Source of the DNA: JABDMH01 sp965223215
Lineage (GTDB): Bacteria > Bacteroidota > Bacteroidia > Chitinophagales > Saprospiraceae
NCBI GenBank assembly: GCA_965223215.1
Contig: CBDCVZ010000010.1
Span: 2,170,001-2,234,000, forward strand
Direction: 5' to 3'
DNA: 64,000 nucleotides
Positions 54,552-63,417 of this stretch are shown here, one piece after another. The notes beneath the pieces are model-generated. The model was not told the origin of the DNA. It did no database searches and saw only the letters and a list, made by a program, of their open reading frames with translations. The translations under genes were made by a program, and so were the position numbers. Position 1 is the stretch's first letter. Every line of letters begins with the position of its first letter.

Positions 54552-55169
54552 ATGTCAGAACTAAATATTTTGGTGGTCGAAGACGAAGCTTTGATTGCAG
54601 AAGACATAGCCACCATTTGCCAAATTCATGGATATCATGTGGTGGATACGGCTCATACCGCCGGACAGGCCATTTGTGCCATTGAAGAAAATCAATTGGA
54701 TCTAATCCTCTTGGATATCAACCTTGATGATGAGGTTGACGGCGTGGAAATTGGCCAATACATTCGTGAGACGCGTGGATTACCCTTCATTTATATTACT
54801 TCCTATGCCGACATAGCCACACTGGAGCGAGTAAAGAAGACTAAACCCATTGGCTACATTGTAAAACCCTTTATTAAAGAACAATTATTGAGCACAATCG
54901 AAATCTCCCTACATAATTATGCTCAGTCTCAGATCCCCGGTGGCCTAGATCTCGATCAATTAAATGCCAAGATTGTAAAACCCATGACCAAACGCGAATT
55001 TTCGATACTCAAACATATTTATCACGGTAAGACCAATCTCCAGATGGCTCAATCCGAATATCTTTCGGTCAATACGATTAAATATCATATCAAACAACTC
55101 TATGTGAAATTAGATGCCAATTCAAGATCCTCACTACTGGCGAGGGTGAGGGCACTCAGTACAAAGTAG
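54552..55169 (+). CDS. Response regulator, receiver plus LuxR-type HTH
   Basis: A 205-residue regulator. The receiver has the acidic pair in VVEDEALIAED, phosphoacceptor Asp55 (LILLDINLDD), Ser84 (YITSYAD) and Lys105 (GYIVKPF). The C-terminal part (about 145-205, MTKREFSILKHI, NTIKYHIKQLYVKL) is a LuxR/GerE-type helix-turn-helix. It lies 2 bases after the histidine kinase gene and is its likely partner. Confidence 0.9.
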   Translation: MSELNILVVEDEALIAEDIATICQIHGYHVVDTAHTAGQAICAIEENQLDLILLDINLDDEVDGVEIGQYIRETRGLPFIYITSYADIATLERVKKTKPIGYIVKPFIKEQLLSTIEISLHNYAQSQIPGGLDLDQLNAKIVKPMTKREFSILKHIYHGKTNLQMAQSEYLSVNTIKYHIKQLYVKLDANSRSSLLARVRALSTK

Positions 55170-55398
55170 ACCAGACAAATCACCACTGCGCCCTCCGACC
55201 AAACTCAAGCTGATATCTTGGTGAGTCCTGCTCTTGCAAAACGATCATCATTGCTCCGATCCTTCAACCAAAATTTAGCACGCAAGAACAACCACATGCC
55301 GATAGAAATCTGAGGATGACGGTAGACCCACGATCGGATCTGCTGTAGGATTCGTCGACCATTGGTGCCCAACCCATTGAAAATCTGTCTATTATCCC
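55170..55398. other. Intergenic stretch with no recognised gene
   Basis: About 230 bases after the response regulator with no open frame of note. The regulatory region of the MerR gene begins at about 55399. Confidence 0.35.
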
Positions 55399-55422
55399 TT
55401 TAGGTGAAAAAAAGCACCTAAA
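55399..55422. promoter_or_regulatory. Palindrome upstream of the MerR-TipAS gene
   Basis: A perfect inverted repeat TTTAGGTG / CACCTAAA with 8-base spacer (nearly all A) sits just upstream of the -33 box. No T-run follows, so it is more likely an operator than a terminator. Confidence 0.4.
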
Positions 55423-55425
55423 AAA

Positions 55426-55459
55426 TTTGACCCTTACCTAACGTCATGCTCTATCTTTG
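55426..55459 (+). promoter_or_regulatory. Candidate Bacteroidota promoter of the MerR-TipAS gene
   Basis: TTTG at 55426-55429 and TATCTTTG at 55452-55459 match the -33 TTTG and -7 TAnnTTTG consensus, with 22 bases between. Transcription would begin ~55466, ahead of the ATG at 55488. Confidence 0.55.
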
Positions 55460-55487
55460 TCCCATCGACCGGTAGAAAAGTTAGGTA

Positions 55488-56258
55488 TTGATGATTTATA
55501 GTGTTAAAGATTTGGCAGAGTTTTCTGGTGTTAGTATCCGGACCTTGCACTACTACGATAAAATTGGACTGCTCACACCAGCTAAACGAACGAAGGCAGG
55601 ATATTGCAATTATGGTGATCCAGAACTTTTGCGTCTGCAGCAAATTTTGTTTTATAAAGAACTAGATTTCTCATTAAAAGAGATTGCAGATTTGCTCGAC
55701 GAACCTTCCTTTGATTTAATTAAGGCACTTGAAAACCACCGGAGGGCTTTGAGAAAAAAGAGGTCCAGGCTTTCGACTTTATTGAAAACAATCGACCAAA
55801 CCATTCATCATTTAAAAAAAGGAATGAATATGGAAAAACCAGAAATGCTGTATGAAGGGCTCCCCAAAGAAGTGGGGACTACGTATCGCCAAGAGGCCAT
55901 CAAAAAATATGGCAAACAAGCCATCGATAAATCGGAAAAAACATTGATGGCGTTAGGCAAAGAAGGCTTCAAGCAACTGCAAAAGAATGCCGAGGAAGTA
56001 AATAATGAATTATTCACTCGGCGAAATCAATCACCAACGAACGCGGATATCCAATCTTTGATCGCTCGTCACTATCTCATCATTCGAAAATTTTGGGGCA
56101 CCGAAGACTCGCAGGATAAACAAGGTGAGGCCTATTGTGGGCTGGGTCAGCTATATGTAGACGACGAACGATTTACGCAGAGGAATGGTCAAGCTCAACC
56201 AGAATTTGCCATATTCCTTCGAGATGCAATGACGTACTATGCCGAAAACAATCTGTGA
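55488..56258 (+). CDS. MerR family regulator with TipAS domain
   Basis: A 256-residue regulator. Residues 1-70 are a MerR winged helix (YSVKDLAEFSGVSIRTLHYYDKIGLL). A coiled-coil follows (75-115), then a TipAS antibiotic-recognition domain (about 125-256; YRQEAIKKYGKQAIDKSEK, HYLIIRKFW, YVDDERFTQ). TipA proteins bind thiopeptide or other drugs and switch on their own and other promoters. No resistance gene is adjacent. The frame starts at tandem ATGs (55488/55491). Confidence 0.85.
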   Translation: MMIYSVKDLAEFSGVSIRTLHYYDKIGLLTPAKRTKAGYCNYGDPELLRLQQILFYKELDFSLKEIADLLDEPSFDLIKALENHRRALRKKRSRLSTLLKTIDQTIHHLKKGMNMEKPEMLYEGLPKEVGTTYRQEAIKKYGKQAIDKSEKTLMALGKEGFKQLQKNAEEVNNELFTRRNQSPTNADIQSLIARHYLIIRKFWGTEDSQDKQGEAYCGLGQLYVDDERFTQRNGQAQPEFAIFLRDAMTYYAENNL

Positions 56259-56543
56259 TAAAACTCAATGCAGGGATGATATCGTAGAATTGAAGATAAG
56301 GATCAGATAATTAATAGACAAAAAACACCGTGCAAATCAATTCAGCGCATACCGGGTACTAGGGTAAAATCATCAGACTTGTTGAGCACGTGGAAGTCGT
56401 TAATCTAAACCCATTGATACCTGGAAATGATCAAGCTTACCAAAAGGCTCCGCTTAACTAATGAGATGTGCAACTTAATAAATGCAGACAAAATAATTGG
56501 CTCGGCATTATGAAACCTTAACGATGCTTGAGGCAAATTCACA

Positions 56544-57716
56544 TCAGCTGAGATCTTCGGCCTGCCTTAATTTGCGTTTGAGCATCTTCGACGCCTGCGT
56601 ATATCCTCCCTCTGATCCATCGACAAAGTGTATATGTTGATCTGTTCTATTCCTCACATAGCATGACATGACACTCTCAGGACTGGCATAATAACCAAAT
56701 AGAATTTCTCCTTTCTCCTCAAGGGCCTCCAAGGTCTTCACCAGTGCCGTCCGTTGGGCCTTTGATCCGGAAAAAACAGTGTTGATCCGACCATCAATGG
56801 TCAACGTGTCGGACAACAGGACCAAATTATCTAAATAAGTGCTTGAACCCTTCGTTTTTCCATAGTACAATTTACCAATCCAGGTAAATAGCCAAAACTT
56901 GAGGATTTTACGTAAATCGTATTTTCCCAATTTTGTTTGAAGTTCTGTTTTAATGGTCTGATAACTCGCCTTAATTCTAAGACCCTGGCGCGAAATTGGA
57001 TTCCTAGATTTTATTGGACCATAAATTTCTTCTATAGACCTTAGTACCCGCGCGAAGATCTCTCCTTGCCTGGACAGGTCCACCGCATCTACTAGCAGCG
57101 CCATTACTTCCCCTGGCACCTTCGGTGGTTTTATGCTGTCCCATCGGCACTCCATACCGGTTAAATCCAGCATCGAAGCACCCCCCTCCTCTTGCTTCAA
57201 TTGATAATTTGACTTTTTTACCATTACTTCGGCAGCATTGAGCCCTTCTCCCAGAACAATCGGAATCGTCAGGAAGTCAGTAATGCTGGTCCTGGCAATC
57301 TTTATCTGGTGACCTTGCTGATAGATTTCATGTACTGGCACAATGCCAACTCGTAAATCTAGCTCGAAACTAGCCTTGGTGTTGTCCCGATGCTCTTTCA
57401 AAGCTTGTAAGGTGGCGGCCTTGATTTCGTTTGGCACCAGAATAGTGGCACCATCTCCTCCAAAAAAGAAAGGAATTTCAAAGGAATTTCTTTGTGCAAT
57501 ATTGATGACCGCAATAATACTTCCGGTCGCTAAAAGATTTACCAACTGGTGATTGCCCTGATCAACAGCCTGTGTAGAGTCCTTAATGTCGGTGATAATA
57601 ATTTGCCAATCACTGGGGACATCAGCAAAGAATTCCTCTTGTTCGAAGACATCAGCAATTTGGTGCGAGAAGATGGGTAGTTTTTCATAAAACCTTACAT
57701 CGGAGTCTTCAACCAT
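56544..57716 (-). CDS. DUF3095 family protein
   Basis: A 390-residue DUF3095 protein. The N-terminal half resembles a nucleotidyl-cyclase fold, with IIITDIKDSTQAVDQG and FFFGGDGATILVP, where class III cyclases have metal-binding Asp residues. This supports a nucleotide-related activity but does not prove it. A hydrophobic patch (FWLFTWIGKLYYG) lies in the C-terminal half. It stands alone on the minus strand between the MerR gene and the S74-like gene. Confidence 0.8.
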   Translation of the reverse strand: MVEDSDVRFYEKLPIFSHQIADVFEQEEFFADVPSDWQIIITDIKDSTQAVDQGNHQLVNLLATGSIIAVINIAQRNSFEIPFFFGGDGATILVPNEIKAATLQALKEHRDNTKASFELDLRVGIVPVHEIYQQGHQIKIARTSITDFLTIPIVLGEGLNAAEVMVKKSNYQLKQEEGGASMLDLTGMECRWDSIKPPKVPGEVMALLVDAVDLSRQGEIFARVLRSIEEIYGPIKSRNPISRQGLRIKASYQTIKTELQTKLGKYDLRKILKFWLFTWIGKLYYGKTKGSSTYLDNLVLLSDTLTIDGRINTVFSGSKAQRTALVKTLEALEEKGEILFGYYASPESVMSCYVRNRTDQHIHFVDGSEGGYTQASKMLKRKLRQAEDLS

Positions 57717-57921
57717 AGGATTTTTTGCGTGCGAACTAAGCTAAATCAAATCGATCAAATGTCCTAAAAACAAGTAATTTTCTTCTGTTTCTCAAGATGA
57801 TCTGATCATCAACGCTACCTTTCTGAGCCTTCTATGGTGGACGGCCATCGCGAGCATGATTTCCCCGTAGCAGCATATGCGTATTTGTCGATACTCCCTG
57901 AATCTTAATCTTTGCCAGGGC

Positions 57922-59100
57922 CTATTTTTTCTGGTGGGCACAATTGGGGCTGTGCTGGTGGTGGTTGGCTGATCTAGCTTTTCGCTCTCGGCCTTCTACT
58001 CGATTTTGAAACCTACCTGGCTCATCTGATGCTTCATGATGTACTACTTGCTGTTCCATTTTGTCTCTGACGACCTCGAAGTTCTCTTTTCCCTTTCTGA
58101 CGCACTTCACCTCCCAATCAAAAGCAAAGTTTCCACTTCCTCCCTTTAGTTCTTTGACACGAAAACCCAATTCATTCTTTTCAACTACTGCCAGACCATA
58201 GGTATCCCAACTCAACGGTGTAAGTGTCACCGTCATGGTGGTGGAATTGGCCACTACCCGATAGTGATCTGAAAAGGAAATAAATGCTTCGCCATTTTTC
58301 AGGGTAGCGCTACCCCGATCGTAAGCACCCACCTCTGGGCCTTCCAGGCTGGCGTACCAGATATCTTTGTTGTCGTCTTCTGGATTCTCAATCCGGAAAT
58401 TTTTCTGATCTCCCCAGACAATGCCTTCACCTTCGGCATTAATGTACATTCCCGCCTGGGCCACCGAATTCTGATCATATATCGCGATCCGGCCGGCATT
58501 GGCATTGGCATTAGAAATGCCTATGTAGACGTTGGGCGAGGCATTGGTACCGTAATAGTAACCGTAACCAAAATTGGTGCTCGACACTGCGTCAAACACT
58601 CGATACCCACCATTGGGACCATAGAGTCTCAGGTTGCCTCGATTACTGTTGAGGGCAGTTGAGCCCAGTGATGCGATTCTATTTCCATTAATTCCTGTAT
58701 ACAAATCAATTTGACCGGCATTTCCCCAAATTCTGGCATCAAGTGCACCATACGAGGCACCATTTACAAAACTTAGACCTTGATAGTCCAGTCGAACCCG
58801 ATCGGCAAAGGGACCTGATCCATTGTCTTGAAAAACCAGAGATTGCACATCCAGGTCTGCTTTTTGGGTGGGTGTAAATAGGTTCATCAATGTGGCGGTT
58901 TGCGAACTTCCTAGATCATAGTCTTCATTTTGCCAGAAGGCAATTTGACCTGGCATCCAGTGGGTGCTCTCATCTTCCCAGGGGTTGCCAGCATCATATC
59001 TAAAAGAAACATGAAGGATATCATCAACACTCCAACCGGTGGGTTGTGCCAACACTGAGAAATAGCAAAGAATCAGGAATATCGGTAAATATCGACGCAT
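57922..59100 (-). CDS. Exported S74/tail-fibre-like surface protein
   Basis: A 392-residue protein with a signal peptide (LPIFLILCYFSVLA-Q). The middle is repetitive and Gly/Asn-rich (NANANAGRIAIYDQ), like a beta-helix or tail fibre shaft. A C-terminal ~100-residue domain has the YASLEGPEVGAYDRGSATL motif that resembles the segment before intramolecular-chaperone domains in phage and surface fibres, but no S74 chaperone follows; instead there is a His- and Lys-rich tail (ANHHQHSPNCAHQKK). Likely a cell-surface structural protein. Confidence 0.65.
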   Translation of the reverse strand: MRRYLPIFLILCYFSVLAQPTGWSVDDILHVSFRYDAGNPWEDESTHWMPGQIAFWQNEDYDLGSSQTATLMNLFTPTQKADLDVQSLVFQDNGSGPFADRVRLDYQGLSFVNGASYGALDARIWGNAGQIDLYTGINGNRIASLGSTALNSNRGNLRLYGPNGGYRVFDAVSSTNFGYGYYYGTNASPNVYIGISNANANAGRIAIYDQNSVAQAGMYINAEGEGIVWGDQKNFRIENPEDDNKDIWYASLEGPEVGAYDRGSATLKNGEAFISFSDHYRVVANSTTMTVTLTPLSWDTYGLAVVEKNELGFRVKELKGGSGNFAFDWEVKCVRKGKENFEVVRDKMEQQVVHHEASDEPGRFQNRVEGRERKARSANHHQHSPNCAHQKK

Positions 59101-59338
59101 CTTGGTAGATTTTGATTTTAACTAAAATTGTTACTTGACCTAAAGAGTACCGGTGCACTGATTTTCCATACTTAAGGAATAACGTGACCCCTTCCTAGAC
59201 ATGAAGGAACATTCAAAATCTAGCACAGACAATCCCTCCAATGGCAGGATGTCCGGTTATGCGAGTAGTAACCGTAGAAAATGGCGCCAAAGACTAGCGC
59301 GGTTTAGGTCATTTTACAACGAATGGGAATGATCAAGG

Positions 59339-62029
59339 CTAGTCGTCGCTTTCTTCTAGACCTTTTTCACCCCCATAGTAGTGATGTTCTGGGTCAGCAC
59401 CAGATAGTAAATATGCGAAAAGGTCGGTCACCTCCTGTTCGTTGAGTCTATTTAGAAGACCGGGAGGCATGGGTGATACCGGCGATGGACCCTGTTCCGC
59501 AATCTCCTTTGTAGCCAATTCAACTTTAATGGTGCTGGCGTACGGATTAGGCATAATAACCACCTTATCTTCGGCTTCAGAGAATATTTTTCCCGCCACT
59601 TTCGATCCATCTTTCATTTCAAAAAGTGTAAAACCATATTGATCAGAAATCTCATCGCTCGGACTAAAAATGGCATTGACCATATCTCCCCGGTCAAAAC
59701 GGGTGTGAATCTGAGTAAGATCCGGTCCATTGATGCCACCTTCACCATGCATACGATGACACGAGCCACATAGAGCCGCTTCGAAAACTCGCTTGCCAGC
59801 GTCAATATCACCCTGGTAGTCCTTCAGTCCAGAACCCAGTATGCGATTAATCTGACTCGCATTATAGATATCTCCTGGTCCGACTGGTTGCGGTAAATTG
59901 GACATATCTTCTGCAGGAGAATAGACACCGGACAATTCCTCCAAGTGTTGACGATCTTGTTCTGGCGCGTTTTTCAATGCTTGCTGCCGAATATTTTCCA
60001 TAAAGGCCTTAAAACTTCGACCACCTGAAGCGCTGAAAACATCAAAGAACCATTGGAAGTATTTTTCACGGAGTTCAGGCTGCCAACCCTCTTTGGCATG
60101 ACTTAAAACGACCGCATAAAAGATTGCCTCGGCAGGTGGCATATTGCTGATGACATCTTTTACATCTTTTCCGTAGCTCTCGTGGCGGTCACTGATTTCC
60201 TCATCCAGCATGGCCACATCCATGGTTGTATGATCATTAGTATGTGACAACATTAAGTCTAGCGACTGTTGGGTTGCCTCATCATCACCCAGAAAAACGA
60301 GAATCTCCGCCACTTCTCGATTTATCGCATTGTCATCAGATGGAAATAGGATCTGTAGTTTTTCCGTAGTTCGCTTCACCAGATTGGCGGTGGGCATCCC
60401 AAACCTCACTAAAATAATTTCATAAGCGCGCAGCAGATCCAGCTTAGCCTCTCGAGACAAATCGTTCCAGTTTATCTGATTAAGCTTATTGAGCAGAGCC
60501 CCTTCTAATTCGTGATCTGGATCCGACAGGCGAGCGAGGGCAATGGCGGCCGGAATGAGCTTCAGGGGATGATTCTCGATCAGGACCTGACTTCTCCATC
60601 GGTCCACAGGTTGATTTTCCAAACCAACCCTTGCGGCATATCTAATAAACCGGTCGGAGTGATCAAGGTACGACCATGCTTTCGTTACCCCTCCAGGTTT
60701 TGGTCCTAGATGAAGGTCTTCAAGGGAACGACGTAGCTGTCTGAGTTCCACTGAGGCAGCATTGACTTCTTCAATATGTTTATCAGTGGAAGCATTTCCA
60801 GTATAGCGCAAGCGGTAAAATCGCGAGGCCAAGCTTCGTCCGCCCACTGCAAAGTACATGTGACCATCAGATCCAGCAATCACATCTGTGAGCGGAAATG
60901 GTACACCAAATATAAATTGCTCACTCGTACCCTGGTAAGAACTTCCAGCTTCTTGCAACTCAATAAAGTACATGGTGCCAAAGCTCCAATCGTTGATGAA
61001 TAAGCCCTGCTGATACCTGGTTGGAAATGCCAGTTCATCACCAAATAGAACAGCGGTGGGAGAGCCTTGGCCCAGATCAATCACAGAAGGTAATGCATCT
61101 GGATAGTAGGTCGGCCATTTACCAGTTCCGGTACGCCAACCGAACTCGGAACCACTGGTGGCATGGCATATTCTGATGGGACGATACCAGGGCATCCCGA
61201 AATCCCATTCCATATCCGCGTCAAAAACAAAGAGTTCATCATGTTGATTAAAGTCAAAATCGAAGGCGTTGCGATAACCCACCGAGATCAATTCCCACTC
61301 TTTTCCCTCTTGATCAAAGGTAGCGACCCAGCCACCTGGGGCCTTGATTTCATTCGCGTGCCCTCGGGCGTCTAGGTAGGGTGGTAGAAGGTTGTCTTCA
61401 TCCCAGCGTGCGGGAATACGACTGTTTTGCGTCAGCTGCTTAGGAATCTTGGTATGGTTTCCGGCGATGAAGTATATTTTGGAACCATCTGGTGAGAGGA
61501 TGAAACTGTGCGGACCATGCTCTCCTGCCCCATCCAACCTCAACAGGCTTTCAATATTATCCAGATGCCCATCTTCGTTTTGATCGGTGAGTCGGTAGAC
61601 ACCACTGCCATGAGCAATTTCTTCACCGTCTTTTTCCCAGCCGCGATTCACGGCAACGTAAAGACTATTAAAGGCCCACATCATTCCATGCGCATAACCG
61701 ATGTCGAGATCAATACTATCGATCATCGTACTATCTAAAGCCTCACCAATAGCCGGCATCTGAAATTGATAAATATCGCCATGTTGATCACAAGCAAACA
61801 TCTTTCCATTGGGCCCTTGTGCGAGAGATACCCAAGTACCCATGTTATAATCACTGGGTCGATAAAGTTCATCTAAGGTAAAGTCTCTTGGAACACTAAT
61901 TTCGGGTTCTTCATCACCCTCCTCAACTTCCGTTTCTTCGGTGGGCTGACAGGCAAGAGCCGTCAACAATAAAAATACTAGACCAAATGTCTGAGATAAT
62001 CGGGGGAACTGTAAATCGGAGATCTTCAT
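59339..62029 (-). CDS. Haem-binding propeller lipoprotein (PVC-type dehydrogenase with cytochrome c)
   Basis: About 896 residues from ATG 62029 (three codons after a TTG). A lipobox ends TALAC. Residues ~50-430 form a dehydrogenase-type beta-propeller (GSGVYRLTDQNEDGHLD), a helical HEAT-like part follows (to ~720), then a c-type cytochrome with CGSCH, ending LNRLNEQEVTDLFAYLLSG. This is the PVC-type haem protein architecture, parallel to the 1170-residue cupredoxin form at 9681-13193, which ends in copper rather than haem. It should oxidise a sugar-like substrate outside the membrane; the substrate is unknown. Confidence 0.85.
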   Translation of the reverse strand: MKISDLQFPRLSQTFGLVFLLLTALACQPTEETEVEEGDEEPEISVPRDFTLDELYRPSDYNMGTWVSLAQGPNGKMFACDQHGDIYQFQMPAIGEALDSTMIDSIDLDIGYAHGMMWAFNSLYVAVNRGWEKDGEEIAHGSGVYRLTDQNEDGHLDNIESLLRLDGAGEHGPHSFILSPDGSKIYFIAGNHTKIPKQLTQNSRIPARWDEDNLLPPYLDARGHANEIKAPGGWVATFDQEGKEWELISVGYRNAFDFDFNQHDELFVFDADMEWDFGMPWYRPIRICHATSGSEFGWRTGTGKWPTYYPDALPSVIDLGQGSPTAVLFGDELAFPTRYQQGLFINDWSFGTMYFIELQEAGSSYQGTSEQFIFGVPFPLTDVIAGSDGHMYFAVGGRSLASRFYRLRYTGNASTDKHIEEVNAASVELRQLRRSLEDLHLGPKPGGVTKAWSYLDHSDRFIRYAARVGLENQPVDRWRSQVLIENHPLKLIPAAIALARLSDPDHELEGALLNKLNQINWNDLSREAKLDLLRAYEIILVRFGMPTANLVKRTTEKLQILFPSDDNAINREVAEILVFLGDDEATQQSLDLMLSHTNDHTTMDVAMLDEEISDRHESYGKDVKDVISNMPPAEAIFYAVVLSHAKEGWQPELREKYFQWFFDVFSASGGRSFKAFMENIRQQALKNAPEQDRQHLEELSGVYSPAEDMSNLPQPVGPGDIYNASQINRILGSGLKDYQGDIDAGKRVFEAALCGSCHRMHGEGGINGPDLTQIHTRFDRGDMVNAIFSPSDEISDQYGFTLFEMKDGSKVAGKIFSEAEDKVVIMPNPYASTIKVELATKEIAEQGPSPVSPMPPGLLNRLNEQEVTDLFAYLLSGADPEHHYYGGEKGLEESDD

Positions 62030-62133
62030 AGTCCGCAAAATAGTGAATCGACAAAAGACAATGGCAACATTGGCCCAGATTGTTTACCCCTAGTCTGGGG
62101 GGCCTTCATTCAATCTTACTTATCTTACCTCCC

Positions 62134-62832
62134 ATGAAGGTGATTATCACAGGATCAACCGGCATGATTGGTAAGGGTGTGCTCCTCGAGTGCTTGGAGG
62201 ATCCGGACATCTCCGCAGTGCTGGTCATAAATCGTCGAAAGCTTGGCCTAACGCACCAGAAGTTGCGCGAACTTATAGTATCAGATTTCTTCGCAGTTGA
62301 TCAATACACCGGGTCATTGCGTGGGTACGACGTATGTTTGTTTTGCCTCGGCACTACCGCAGTAGGAAAGAGTGAGGAAATATATCACCGCATCACTTAT
62401 GAATTGACGACACTTTTTGCGCAAGCCATGTTGACTCAAAATCCGGGTTCTTCGTTCTGTTATGTGTCTGGTGCGGGAACAGATAGCACCGGGCAAGGCA
62501 AGGTGATGTGGGCCAGAATAAAGGGGAAAACCGAAAACAAACTACTGAGCATGCATTTTGACAAAGTCCACGCCTTTCGTCCCGGTTTCATTCAACCTTT
62601 GAAGGGCATTCGGTCGGCTACGGAATGGTATAACATAGTTTATGCCTTGTTCGGATTTTTATATCCACTCTTAAAAAGGCTCCCGAAATATGTGACCGAT
62701 ACCACAACCATGGCCAAGGCCATGATCCGGGTCGCTCAGTCTGGATATAAAAAACCCATTCTTGAGAGCATTGATATCAATGCCGTAGGTCGGGGGGAGA
62801 ACCAGGCTGAACGGGCCAAACTCAGCAACTAA
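62134..62832 (+). CDS. NAD(P)-binding epimerase-like protein
   Basis: About 232 residues from ATG 62134; upstream in-frame sequence to 62080 is dispensable. The Rossmann loop ITGSTGMIGKGV and CLGTT, YVSGAGTDS and FRPGFIQP segments place it among atypical SDR/NAD(P)H-binding epimerase-like proteins, the oxidoreductase HTATIP2-like group. The reaction is unknown. Confidence 0.85.
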   Translation: MKVIITGSTGMIGKGVLLECLEDPDISAVLVINRRKLGLTHQKLRELIVSDFFAVDQYTGSLRGYDVCLFCLGTTAVGKSEEIYHRITYELTTLFAQAMLTQNPGSSFCYVSGAGTDSTGQGKVMWARIKGKTENKLLSMHFDKVHAFRPGFIQPLKGIRSATEWYNIVYALFGFLYPLLKRLPKYVTDTTTMAKAMIRVAQSGYKKPILESIDINAVGRGENQAERAKLSN

Positions 62833-62884
62833 TAATTGGTGTTTCAATTCCTAATTTGTGCTTTGGTATTGGTAATTTTGCGGC

Positions 62885-63256
62885 ATGGCATATGATGAGC
62901 ATTTAGCAGATCGAATCAAGGAAGTCTTCGCAACCAAGAAAGTGGCTTTCGATACAAGAAAGATGATGGGTGGACTTTGTTTTTTAGTAGACGACAAGAT
63001 GTGCATTGGTACCCATATTGACAAGAAGACGGATAAGCCACTACTGATGTGTCGGATAGGTGAAGTAAAAATGGAGGAGGCGATGTCCAAAAAGGGTGCA
63101 AAACCTATGGACTTTACGGGAAGGCCTATGAAGGGATATGTCTTTGTTACCGAAGAGGGATTTGACCTCGATTTGGATCTGGAATATTGGCTACAACTTG
63201 CTCTTGATTTTAATCCGCTGGCAAAATCCAGCAAAAAGAGGAAGAAAAAGAGATAG
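62885..63256 (+). CDS. TfoX/Sxy N-terminal domain protein
   Basis: A 123-residue TfoX N-domain protein: KMMGGLCFLVDDKMCIG, LLMCRIGE, GRPMKGYVFVTEEGFD. Its lysine-rich tail (SSKKRKKKR) matches that of the paralogue at 45359-45703 in kind. The basic tail could bind nucleic acid. Function unknown. Confidence 0.85.
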   Translation: MAYDEHLADRIKEVFATKKVAFDTRKMMGGLCFLVDDKMCIGTHIDKKTDKPLLMCRIGEVKMEEAMSKKGAKPMDFTGRPMKGYVFVTEEGFDLDLDLEYWLQLALDFNPLAKSSKKRKKKR

Positions 63257-63417
63257 TCAAGTAGCCCAACCATGACGTTACTGATTTAGGCCAAGACGTT
63301 ATGGTTGGTAGTGCAGCCCACCATCAAAAAGTAAAATTCCGTCCAACCATGGATTTGAATAAAAAATGTGGATCATGGGGATTGACCTTGGTTTAAAATT
63401 TTCAACCAAAATCGAGA

